Shown here: positions 7,963 through 14,463 of the stretch, piece after piece
Position numbering within the stretch: the first letter of the stretch is position 1
How the letters are laid out: each line of letters begins with the position of its first letter
NCBI GenBank assembly: GCA_946482045.1
Contig: CAMLPZ010000084.1
Location: 1-14,463, forward strand
Direction: 5' to 3'
Origin: an uncultured Asticcacaulis sp.
Lineage (GTDB): Bacteria; Pseudomonadota; Alphaproteobacteria; Caulobacterales; Caulobacteraceae
DNA: 14,463 nucleotides
Translations under genes and position numbers: made by a program
Notes under the pieces: generated by a model
The model's input: only the letters and a program-made list of their open reading frames with translations
What the model was told of the DNA's origin: nothing
Database searches by the model: none

Positions 7963-7978
7963 TCCGAATTCCTTCGGA
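7963..7978 (-). promoter_or_regulatory. Small hairpin in the smc leader
   Basis: The minus strand reads TCCGAA, GGAA, TTCGGA: a 6-bp stem with a GNRA-type loop, 23 bases upstream of the TTG start and 4 bases before the ATG of the small upstream frame. No T-run follows, so it is not a terminator. Confidence 0.35.
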
Positions 7979-8028
7979 CCCCGGCAAACGCGGTTAAGCG
8001 CCACACCGGCAAGAATCAATCTATCGCG

Positions 8029-8060
8029 CCTATATCAGCGCAAATCGCCTGACAAGACAA
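8029..8060 (-). promoter_or_regulatory. Possible weak promoter upstream of smc
   Basis: In the 165-bp gap before smc the minus strand has TTGTCT (8055-8060) and, 18 bases on, GATATA (8031-8036), or TTGTCA (8050-8055) with TATAGG (8029-8034) at 15 bases. Neither pair is a strong match. A single GANTC site (8013-8017) lies just downstream. Confidence 0.2.
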
Positions 8061-8104
8061 TTGCCAAGCATGGCTCGCTTTTCAGGGGATTATTTCTTCC
8101 GGAA

Positions 8105-8779
8105 TTATTTCTGGGCCGCGGCGATGGCCGCGTCGAGCTCCGCCATCTCGTGGCCGTCGATCGTCTTGCCGTTGACAACAAAGGTTGGCGTCGAACGGAT
8201 CTTGTGTTGTTCGGCGTGGGTCTTCATGGTCTTGTAGAAGGCGTCGAGCTGCTTTTCATCCGTGACGCAGTCAAGCTGCGCCATAGGATCAAGCCCCGTC
8301 TTCTTCTGGACGGACTGGGTCAGCGGACTGAGGTCACCCGTTTCGAAATAGGCGTCCTGGCCCGTGAAGAAGGTTTCCAGCACAGCGAAATAGGGACCGG
8401 AATTCTTCGGTGTCTTGCTCTTTGCGACGGCGCAGCGGCCGATCAGGAAGGCCGACAGGGCGTATTCCGCCGGTGAGGTCACGATCTCGCGGAAGATGTA
8501 GCGGACCTTGCCAGTGGCGACGTACTTGGCCTGGAAGGCTGGCCAGATGTCCTTGTTCCAGTGGGCGCAGTGCGGGCAGGACGCGGAGGCGTATTCAATG
8601 ACCGTGATAGGCGCCTTGGGGTTTCCCAGGCTCATATCCGGCAGCAGGCCGGGTTCGGCCGGCACAACGTGGGCCGGTATGGCGGGGGCCTTGGCGGCTG
8701 GCTTTTTGGGGGCAACGGCCATGGCGTCGCCCGCCGCCAGCGCGGCCAGAACCATCAGGAAACCGGCAAGCCCCCGCAC
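8105..8779 (-). CDS. DsbA-like thiol oxidoreductase, third of three (CPHC)
   Basis: A 224-residue exported thioredoxin-fold protein. The N-terminus is a Sec signal with probable cleavage after AMA (residue 21), followed by a Lys/Ala/Pro-rich linker (22-45). The active site is C68-P-H-C71, the same dipeptide as in E. coli DsbA, and the cis-proline is Pro198 in STPTF. Two further cysteines (C116, C171) are at the same places as in the two upstream paralogues and probably form the second disulfide described for alphaproteobacterial DsbA proteins. The start is GTG at 8777-8779, six bases after the preceding gene's stop. Without a lipobox it should be a soluble periplasmic protein, unlike its two neighbours. 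The role is inferred as disulfide formation in secreted proteins; the substrate is unknown. Confidence 0.9.
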   Translation of the reverse strand: MRGLAGFLMVLAALAAGDAMAVAPKKPAAKAPAIPAHVVPAEPGLLPDMSLGNPKAPITVIEYASASCPHCAHWNKDIWPAFQAKYVATGKVRYIFREIVTSPAEYALSAFLIGRCAVAKSKTPKNSGPYFAVLETFFTGQDAYFETGDLSPLTQSVQKKTGLDPMAQLDCVTDEKQLDAFYKTMKTHAEQHKIRSTPTFVVNGKTIDGHEMAELDAAIAAAQK

Positions 8780-8785
8780 GTCCGT

Positions 8786-9421
8786 CTACTTTCCAGCCAG
8801 GAGCGGCGCCAGGGCGCGATCGAAATCGCCGATGTCGCCCGAAGTCCGGTGCAATTGCTTGCCGTTGATGAAGAAGGTTGGCGTGCCGGTGATCTTGTCC
8901 TGCTCGCGGAACTTCTCGACATTGGCCTGAAGCGCAGCGAGGCTTTCCGGATCGGTGACGCACTTGGCGAACTGATCGGCGCTTAAGCCCCCGACCTCCT
9001 TGGCGATACGTTGCAGCACTGGGCGCGCGTTTTCGGTCGATCCGCCGGCGAACATCTCCGGTTGGGCGCGCATGATGGCGTCCGTCACCTTGAAATACTT
9101 GTCCTTGCCGGCGCAGCGCGCGGTCAGGGTGCCGGCAGCGGCCACGTCGTGCGGTGGGGTCAGGAATTCGCGGTAAACAATGCGGACCTTTCCCGTCGCC
9201 ACATATTTCGACATCAGTTGCGGCATGACGTCTTTGTGGAATTCGGCGCAGTGGGCGCAGGTCACCGACGCGTACTCGATGATGGTCACCGGAGCCTTGG
9301 CTTCGCCAAGCGTCATCTCCTCGCCGATGGCTGCGGCGGACGGTGCCTTGGAGCAGCCGGCAAAAGCAAGGGCGGCGGCGGCAAAGCCGCCGAGCATGAG
9401 GGCGCGCAGAGCGGTTTTCAT
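8786..9421 (-). CDS. DsbA-like lipoprotein thiol oxidoreductase, second of three (CAHC)
   Basis: A 211-residue DsbA-family protein with a lipoprotein signal: a hydrophobic stretch ending AFAGC, with the lipidated Cys at residue 23. The thioredoxin-fold active site is C55-A-H-C58, and the cis-proline is Pro181 in GTPTFFINGK. The extra cysteine pair is C103 and C154. By eye it is clearly closer to the first copy than to the third: both share the TGKV..VYR strand, DAIMRAQ, NARPVL and the GDI.DFD end. The start is ATG 9419-9421 with AAGGA upstream; it lies eight bases after the first copy. It is probably anchored to the inner membrane facing the periplasm. It could act as an oxidase or isomerase; the CAHC dipeptide is not the common one for DsbA. 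Confidence 0.9.
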   Translation of the reverse strand: MKTALRALMLGGFAAAALAFAGCSKAPSAAAIGEEMTLGEAKAPVTIIEYASVTCAHCAEFHKDVMPQLMSKYVATGKVRIVYREFLTPPHDVAAAGTLTARCAGKDKYFKVTDAIMRAQPEMFAGGSTENARPVLQRIAKEVGGLSADQFAKCVTDPESLAALQANVEKFREQDKITGTPTFFINGKQLHRTSGDIGDFDRALAPLLAGK

Positions 9422-9429
9422 GATGATCC

Positions 9430-10083
9430 TTACTTTTTCAGCAGCGGTTGGATGGCGGCGTCGAAATCGGTGATGTCGCCCTTGACCAGGGTCATCTTCT
9501 TACCGTTGACGAAGAAGGTCGGCGTGCCGGTGATGCCGTGGCCGCTGCCGTAGGTCTCATTCAGCTCATTCTGCTTTTCCAGAGACTTCTTGTCGGTGAT
9601 GCAGGTGTTGAACTGCTCTTCGCTGAGGCCCGCCGACTTGGCGATTTCAATCAGCACCGGACGCGCGTTAACGTACTGTTCGGGCGCGCCGCCTTCGTCC
9701 ATGCGGCGCTGGGCGCGCATGATGGCATCCAACACTTTGAACTGCTTGTCCTGGGATACGCACTTGGCCAGCATGTGGCCGGCGGCGGCGACCTGGGGGT
9801 TGCCGGTCAGCATCGGACGGTAGACCAGCTTGACCTTACCCGTTTCGACGTATTTCGCCTTGAACTCGGGCATGACGTTCTGATTGACGACAGCGCAGAT
9901 CGGGCAGGCCACCGAGGCGTATTCCACGACGGTCACGGGCGCGTCGGCATTGCCCAGGACCATATCGTCCGACGTTACAGTGTCGGTCGAGCCGCCGCCC
10001 TTGGAGCAGCTTGCGGCCAGCAGGCTCAGGCCCGCCACTGCGGCCAGAGCCAGAGCGCGCACAGAATGATTGGAAGAGAGCAT
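9430..10083 (-). CDS. DsbA-like lipoprotein thiol oxidoreductase, first of three (CPIC)
   Basis: A 217-residue DsbA-family protein. The lipoprotein signal ends LLAASC, with the lipid-bearing Cys at residue 26, followed by a Gly/Ser/Thr linker. The thioredoxin-fold active site is C60-P-I-C63, and the cis-proline is Pro188 in GTPTFFVNGK. The helical insert carries C108 and C161, the second cysteine pair of this group. The start is ATG 10081-10083 with GGGGAA upstream on the minus strand. It heads the run of three paralogues, 71 bp after dciA; that gap contains interleaved inverted repeats and a TTGACA. It is inferred to be a periplasm-facing disulfide catalyst with unknown clients. The family is certain; the precise reaction is not. 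Confidence 0.9.
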   Translation of the reverse strand: MLSSNHSVRALALAAVAGLSLLAASCSKGGGSTDTVTSDDMVLGNADAPVTVVEYASVACPICAVVNQNVMPEFKAKYVETGKVKLVYRPMLTGNPQVAAAGHMLAKCVSQDKQFKVLDAIMRAQRRMDEGGAPEQYVNARPVLIEIAKSAGLSEEQFNTCITDKKSLEKQNELNETYGSGHGITGTPTFFVNGKKMTLVKGDITDFDAAIQPLLKK

Positions 10084-10113
10084 CGGTTTCCCCGTGACGA
10101 TTTGATTGCTTTT

Positions 10114-10141
10114 GGGAACAGGAGGTTCCCCTGTTTGTCAA
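10114..10141 (-). promoter_or_regulatory. Interleaved inverted repeats with TTGACA between dciA and the first dsbA-like gene
   Basis: On the minus strand a perfect TTGACA (10136-10141) is followed at once by a 22-base element (10114-10135) holding two overlapping inverted repeats: AACAGG with CCTGTT, and GGGAAC with GTTCCC. They share bases and cannot pair at the same time. No good -10 follows TTGACA at 16-18 bases. It could be an operator over a weak or activated promoter, or a pair of alternative RNA hairpins. Confidence 0.4.
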
Positions 10142-10154
10142 CTGTGTTTTTGCC

Positions 10155-10727
10155 TTATTTGTGGCCGGGGCCCTGTCCGTTGCGCATCAGTATGGCGCGG
10201 CCCAGCTTCAGGAGGTCGTTGCGCAGCCTGTCGTCCTGCACATCCGCGACCATATCGCGCAGGCGAACCTCTTCTGAAGCATTGAGGGGCCGGGGGCGTG
10301 GCCTGGGGGCGGGCTTCTTGGTTTCGGTCAGCGGTCCCTGGACGATTCTCAGGCGGTCGATCAGTCGGCCGCCAAGATAAAGGTTGACGCGGTCGATCAG
10401 TGTTGGCGCCTGATGCTGGATCAGCGGCGCGAACGCGCCGGACACGCGGACCTCAAGCGTACCGGCCTTCGGGTTGGCGGCGGTCGACTTGACCTTGATG
10501 ATCTTGACCGGCTCGCTGATCCGCGCCAGGCTTTCGCCGACTATCTCCGGCCAGCGCGCGCGCAGCTTGGTTGAGCCGTCATCGGCCGCGGCGAATTTTT
10601 CCTCAAGGCTTTTCAGCAGGGGCTGAACCTGCTTCTTTACGCTCGGCGGCGCCTTGGGGGCGCGCCGCGTATGCGTGGTGCGCAGGATTCGCACCGCTTC
10701 TTCGACAGTTGGCAGGGACCGTTTCAT
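10155..10727 (-). CDS. dciA: DciA-type protein (DUF721), replicative helicase loader
   Basis: A 190-residue DUF721 protein. DciA proteins recruit or load the replicative helicase DnaB in bacteria lacking DnaC/DnaI. The domain covers about residues 30-130, with the characteristic W59-P-E-I-V-G64 and a following beta-alpha part (LEVRVSGAFAPLIQHQAPTLIDRVN). A basic Pro/Arg linker (PAPRPRPRP, about 139-147) leads to a C-terminal helical region (about 150-182). The ATG at 10725-10727 is chosen because the protein starts typically there; the upstream extension in frame to 10916 would run through mutY. Its start codon overlaps the mutY ATG on the other strand. The 5' end has no ribosome site but a TATACT seven bases upstream, suggesting a leaderless message. 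Confidence 0.85.
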   Translation of the reverse strand: MKRSLPTVEEAVRILRTTHTRRAPKAPPSVKKQVQPLLKSLEEKFAAADDGSTKLRARWPEIVGESLARISEPVKIIKVKSTAANPKAGTLEVRVSGAFAPLIQHQAPTLIDRVNLYLGGRLIDRLRIVQGPLTETKKPAPRPRPRPLNASEEVRLRDMVADVQDDRLRNDLLKLGRAILMRNGQGPGHK

Positions 10728-11796
10728 GGCGGCGAGTATAGTGAAGGAAGCCGTTTTGGAAAAGGACAAGGCGCTCGTTTTACGCCTTCGCGCGCAACTT
10801 CTTGAATGGTACGACGCGCATGGCCGTGACCTGGTGTGGCGGCGCGGTGCGCGCGATCCGTACCGCATCTGGCTGTCCGAAGTCATGTTGCAGCAGACCA
10901 CCACGCCACACGCCACGCCCTATTACGAGCGTTTCCTGGATTTGTGGCCGACGGTCGCCGAGCTGGCTGCCGCACCGGATGAGCAGGTGATGGCGCAATG
11001 GGCGGGGCTTGGCTACTATTCGCGGGCGCGCAACCTGATCAAATGCGCCCGCGCCGTGATGTCGGAATATAGCGGGCAGTTTCCAAGGTCGGAGGCCGAG
11101 TTGCTGAAGCTGCCCGGCTTTGGGCCGTATACAGCAGCGGCGGTCGCGGCGATCGCTTTCGATCAACCGGCCAATGTCATCGACGGCAATATCGAGCGCG
11201 TGATGACCCGGCTCTATGCTATCGAGACGCCCTTGCCCGATGGCCGGGTGCAGGTGCGCGAAGCGGCGGCGCAGTGGGTAAGCGATGACCGGCCGGGCGA
11301 CTGGCCGCAGGCCCTGATGGACCTGGCCCAGGCAATCTGCCGGCCAAAAGCGCCGCTATGCATGCTCTGTCCCTTGCGCGAGGGCTGCACAGCCTTTCAG
11401 CAGGGCCGGCAGGAGCGGTTTCCGGTTAAGCGTACCAAGACGGCTAAGCCCCGCCGCCAGGGCGACCTCTATCTGATCGTCAATGGCGACACCGTGCTGG
11501 TCGAACGGCGTGCCGACAAGGGCTTGCTTGGCGGCATGCTGGGCTTTCCACACAGTCCGTGGCGTGAAGAGGGCGAAGCATTTGATCCGCCGATGCCGGG
11601 GCCATTTCAGCGCAAGGGGAGTTTTGATCATGTCTTTACGCACTTCTCCCTGACCCAGACCGTGCTTTTGCGCCGTGTCGATGACGCAGAGGCGGCACAG
11701 ATGCTCTGGCAACGCAATGACTGGCAGTTTGTGCCGGTCGCGCAAGGGCGGGAACTGCCGACTGTTTTTCGAAAAGCGCTGGCCTTTCTCGACTGA
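10726..11796 (+). CDS. mutY: Adenine DNA glycosylase MutY
   Basis: A 356-residue glycosylase that removes adenine mispaired with 8-oxoguanine. The catalytic Glu52 is in WLSEVMLQQTT, the helix-hairpin-helix with LPGFGPYTAAAV is at about 129-140, and the catalytic Asp153 is in VIDGNIERV. The 4Fe-4S loop is complete as C205-x6-C212-x2-C215-x5-C221. The C-terminal NUDIX-like 8-oxoG reader domain starts at about 245 and carries FTHFSL, where E. coli has FSHFHL. The start is taken as ATG 10726 (AGGGA seven bases upstream). TTG at 10756 with AAGGAA before it is a serious alternative that would remove ten residues and uncouple it from the dciA start. Read-through into the next gene is possible, as no terminator is visible. 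Confidence 0.95.
   Translation: MAASIVKEAVLEKDKALVLRLRAQLLEWYDAHGRDLVWRRGARDPYRIWLSEVMLQQTTTPHATPYYERFLDLWPTVAELAAAPDEQVMAQWAGLGYYSRARNLIKCARAVMSEYSGQFPRSEAELLKLPGFGPYTAAAVAAIAFDQPANVIDGNIERVMTRLYAIETPLPDGRVQVREAAAQWVSDDRPGDWPQALMDLAQAICRPKAPLCMLCPLREGCTAFQQGRQERFPVKRTKTAKPRRQGDLYLIVNGDTVLVERRADKGLLGGMLGFPHSPWREEGEAFDPPMPGPFQRKGSFDHVFTHFSLTQTVLLRRVDDAEAAQMLWQRNDWQFVPVAQGRELPTVFRKALAFLD
10735..10763 (-). promoter_or_regulatory. Candidate leaderless promoter of dciA inside mutY
   Basis: The minus strand has TATACT (10735-10740), 5 of 6 to the -10 consensus, seven bases before the dciA ATG. A weak -35 (TTTTCC, 10758-10763) lies 17 bases away. Transcription would start at or next to the ATG. It lies within the first codons of mutY. 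Confidence 0.35.
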
Positions 11797-11805
11797 TTCG
11801 CACGC

Positions 11806-11825
11806 TGTAAAATCCTTGTAAAATC
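11806..11825. repeat. Direct repeat TGTAAAATC, two copies 11 bp apart
   Basis: TGTAAAATC at 11806-11814 and again at 11817-11825, start to start 11 bp, just after mutY and about 100 bp before the exported-protein gene. Phased repeats of this kind are typical for OmpR/PhoB-family regulators, and the Pho box (CTGTCAT repeated at 11 bp) is similar in layout. The assignment is speculative. Confidence 0.4.
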
Positions 11826-11923
11826 TTAATGCGGCGCTGATGTTTGGTGAAATAAACCCTATTGGACAGGGCGCTTGGGCAGAATAGGCTGATCTCTCGA
11901 ATCCGTGAAAAGAGGAGGCCGAG

Positions 11924-12451
11924 ATGTGTTTGGCCAAGACCCTTTCTACCGTTGCCGCTCTGGCCCTCATCGTGCCGGGCATCGCCGTTGCGCAGGACGC
12001 GCCTGCTCCCACTGAGGGACTGCAGCCTGCGCCACAGCCCTTTACCTTTGTTGTGCCGACGGTTCCTGAACCGGCGCGGTTCGACGTGCCGAATGAGCCG
12101 GTTGCCGAAACCATCAGCCTGTCGGAGGTCGAGGTAATCGAAGCGCCAGGCCAGTCTGAATATCAGCCCGAAAACAGCAATCTCGATTTGCTGGATCAGG
12201 GCAAGCGCTTCGACATTACCTGCGTGATCGGCAAGGACGGCGGCATGAACGATTGCGAAGCCGCGCCGAACGATATTCGCGACCCGAACTTCATCGACAT
12301 CGCGCTGGAAAACGTCGGCAAGACCGTCGTTGGCCCGGTGGCCGACGACGGTCAGCCGACCGAAGGCCGGCTGCTGTTGGTCACCGCGCAGTTCGAACGG
12401 GCTGACAAGCAGCCTGCATCAAACGATTTGGCTATGAACGGTACCGAGTAA
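11924..12451 (+). CDS. Exported protein with TonB-C-like C-terminal domain
   Basis: A 175-residue protein with a Sec signal (hydrophobic about 5-20, cleavage near AVAQ, residues 21-24) and no lipobox. A long Pro/Glu/Val-rich low-complexity stretch (about 25-90) looks like a periplasm-spanning or disordered spacer. The end (about 95-160) runs FDITCVIGKDGGMNDCEA, a helix, then DGQPTEGRLLLVTAQFE. This pattern of strand, Gly-turn, Cys, helix and a DG.P..G strand resembles the TonB C-terminal fold found in many periplasmic proteins of Caulobacter relatives. The two Cys (about 100 and 110) could form a disulfide. The ATG at 11924 has a strong GAGGAGG five bases upstream. Its stop is one base from the ccrM stop on the other strand. 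Function unknown; there is no membrane anchor to make it a true TonB. Confidence 0.75.
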   Translation: MCLAKTLSTVAALALIVPGIAVAQDAPAPTEGLQPAPQPFTFVVPTVPEPARFDVPNEPVAETISLSEVEVIEAPGQSEYQPENSNLDLLDQGKRFDITCVIGKDGGMNDCEAAPNDIRDPNFIDIALENVGKTVVGPVADDGQPTEGRLLLVTAQFERADKQPASNDLAMNGTE

Positions 12452-12452
12452 G

Positions 12453-13655
<1,203 letters not shown>

Positions 13656-13662
13656 TCACCGT

Positions 13663-13677
13663 TTAACGAAAGGTTAA
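13663..13677 (-). promoter_or_regulatory. ccrM: CtrA-type box of the ccrM promoter
   Basis: TTAACGAAAGGTTAA is an exact TTAA-N7-TTAA, the full binding pattern of the master cell-cycle regulator CtrA. It lies 83 bp upstream of the ccrM ATG, a fitting place for the -35 region. In Caulobacter, ccrM is known to be switched on by CtrA. I see no other full CtrA box in the window. Confidence 0.8.
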
Positions 13678-13690
13678 GCTTGACTCGCTG

Positions 13691-13706
13691 CGAATCGATC
13701 GATTCG
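13691..13706. repeat. Perfect 16-bp palindrome with two GANTC sites
   Basis: CGAATCGATCGATTCG equals its own reverse complement. It contains GAATC (13692-13696) and GATTC (13701-13705) placed symmetrically, 14 bases upstream of the CtrA box. It is a likely dimer-binding site whose occupancy could depend on methylation. Confidence 0.8.
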
Positions 13707-13718
13707 TTTTTGTTGTGG

Positions 13719-13738
13719 GTGAGTCTTTTCGGACTCAC
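13719..13738. repeat. Inverted repeat with two GANTC sites
   Basis: GTGAGTC (13719-13725), six bases, GACTCAC (13732-13738): a perfect 7-bp inverted repeat. Each arm holds one GANTC. On the plus strand TTTT follows, but no plus-strand gene ends here; on the minus strand, after the VOC gene, no T-run follows. A terminator role is therefore unlikely. Confidence 0.7.
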
Positions 13739-13769
13739 TTTTGGATTCGTTTTGTTCCGCAGAAGGCCT

Positions 13770-14147
13770 TTAGACGATGCTCTGCCCAAACGCGATCAGG
13801 TTACCGTCGGGCGCGAGGACCAGCAGTTCGCGCTGGCCATAAGGCTTGTCAGCCGGGCCATGGACGTCGTCGTCCGGCAGGGTGTCGAGCCTGGGTTTCA
13901 GTTCGGTGTAGAGTGCATCGACGTCGTTGACATCGATATAGTAGGCGAAGCGCCGATTACCCGGCGGCGCGCCGTCGTCGCCGCGGTTCTCCAGCAGTCG
14001 GATGCCAACCGTCTCGCGGTACACGTAGGCGTAGTCGATGTGCGGCAGCGGATAGCGCTCAAAGCCGAGGATATCGACAAAGAAAGCGACGGCGGCGTTG
14101 ATATCTGGCACATGAATGAAAGGCGTGATCCGGATGAAGTTGGACAT
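13770..14147 (-). CDS. VOC-superfamily (glyoxalase/bleomycin-resistance-like) protein
   Basis: A 125-residue single-domain protein of the vicinal oxygen chelate fold, with two beta-alpha-beta-beta-beta halves. The first half has TPFIHVPDINAAVAFFVDILGFE (8-30), the second RRFAYYIDVNDVDALYTELKP (65-85), closing with VLAPDGNLIAFGQ (110-122). The terminal strand has Ala where metal-dependent members have Glu (DGNLIEF), so the usual metal site seems incomplete. This fits a binding-type member such as an antibiotic-sequestering or substrate-binding protein rather than glyoxalase I. The ATG at 14145-14147 shares its A with the TGA of rnhB, which points to translational coupling. The substrate cannot be read from the sequence. 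Confidence 0.85.
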   Translation of the reverse strand: MSNFIRITPFIHVPDINAAVAFFVDILGFERYPLPHIDYAYVYRETVGIRLLENRGDDGAPPGNRRFAYYIDVNDVDALYTELKPRLDTLPDDDVHGPADKPYGQRELLVLAPDGNLIAFGQSIV

Positions 14148-14463
14148 CAGGCGACCACAAGATCGCGAATGGTGGCCCAACTGCGGCGGTGAACCGGGGA
14201 GGCGCCGTGCGCGCGCAGGGCCGCCAGATGCGTTTCCGCCTGGTAGCCCTTGTGTTTCTTAAAGCCATAGACCGGATAGACGCTGTCCAGCTCGATCATG
14301 ATGCGGTCGCGCGCGGTCTTCGCCAGGATGGAGGCCGCCGCGATCGACAATGAGCGCGCGTCGCCGCCGATCAAGGCGGTCGAAGGAATGGCCAGCTTCG
14401 GGCAGCGATTACCGTCGATCAGAGTATGCTGCGCGGCGGGAGTAAGGCTTTCGACCGCACGCT
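14147..14463 (-). CDS. rnhB: Ribonuclease HII, C-terminal part
   Basis: The last 104 residues of RNase HII, which cuts RNA at RNA-DNA junctions and removes misincorporated ribonucleotides; the 5' part lies beyond the window. Visible are the active-site region LIDGNR (Asp16 of this fragment), the second acidic residue in GGDARS (Asp34), the helix IAAASILAKTARD, and the family's closing motif GFKKHKGYQAETHLAAL with HRRSW near the end. The frame is open to the right edge (first full codon at 14459-14461). It stops with TGA at 14147-14149, overlapping the VOC start by one base. Confidence 0.95.
   Translation of the reverse strand, partial: RAVESLTPAAQHTLIDGNRCPKLAIPSTALIGGDARSLSIAAASILAKTARDRIMIELDSVYPVYGFKKHKGYQAETHLAALRAHGASPVHRRSWATIRDLVVA

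Noticed and set aside
10728..10916. Longer DciA reading frame extending to 10916
   Set aside because: The extension is antisense to the mutY N-terminal coding region, and the family N-terminus fits the Met at 10727.
13719..13742. Inverted repeat followed by TTTT, read as a plus-strand terminator
   Set aside because: No plus-strand gene ends here, and on the minus strand no T-run follows. Each arm contains a GANTC site, so a regulatory reading is better.

Overview
The window looks like a core chromosomal segment of an alphaproteobacterium of the Caulobacterales (Caulobacter/Asticcacaulis type). The evidence is a CcrM-type GANTC adenine methyltransferase, a CtrA-type box (TTAA-N7-TTAA) in front of it, a stand-alone Fo ATP synthase cluster (a, c, b', b, without F1 genes), an SMC protein of the alphaproteobacterial type, and a split glycine decarboxylase (gcvPB). 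Base composition is high in GC throughout. I see no insertion sequence, prophage, CRISPR array, tRNA or rRNA.

Layout. 1-675: the 3' end of gcvPB (+). 755-1105 and 1204-1590: two small membrane proteins (+), each followed by a clear intrinsic terminator; the second terminator is shared tail-to-tail with the Fo genes. 1645-10727: a long block on the minus strand, transcribed in the order dciA (DUF721), three tandem DsbA-like thiol oxidoreductases, smc, atpI, atpB, atpE, b' subunit, atpF. 10726-11796: mutY (+), whose ATG shares the palindrome CATG with the dciA start on the other strand. 11924-12451: an exported protein with a TonB-C-like tail (+), which converges on ccrM (12453-13580, -) with one base between the stop codons. 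13581-13769: the ccrM control region. 13770-14147: a small VOC-fold protein (-), overlapping by one base the 3' end of rnhB (14147-14463, -), which runs off the window.

How it fits together. The right half joins genome maintenance functions: the replicative helicase loader DciA, the chromosome organiser SMC, the 8-oxoG repair glycosylase MutY, the cell-cycle methylase CcrM and RNase HII. The minus-strand block then continues into the proton channel of ATP synthase. The three DsbA-like proteins between dciA and smc act in the envelope. They share one conserved four-cysteine plan but have different active-site dipeptides (CPIC, CAHC, CPHC).

The most striking signal is the DNA upstream of ccrM. 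Seven GANTC sites, the sequence that CcrM itself methylates, lie within 100 bp. Two sit in a perfect 16-bp palindrome, two in a second inverted repeat, and one between a CtrA-type box and the ccrM start. This looks like a dense methylation-sensing autoregulatory array. Other features worth a look are the overlapping dciA/mutY starts, interleaved inverted repeats in the dciA-dsbA gap, an 11-bp-phased direct repeat upstream of the exported protein, and a TTG start for smc overlapped by a tiny upstream reading frame. There is no gene-free stretch longer than 300 bases.
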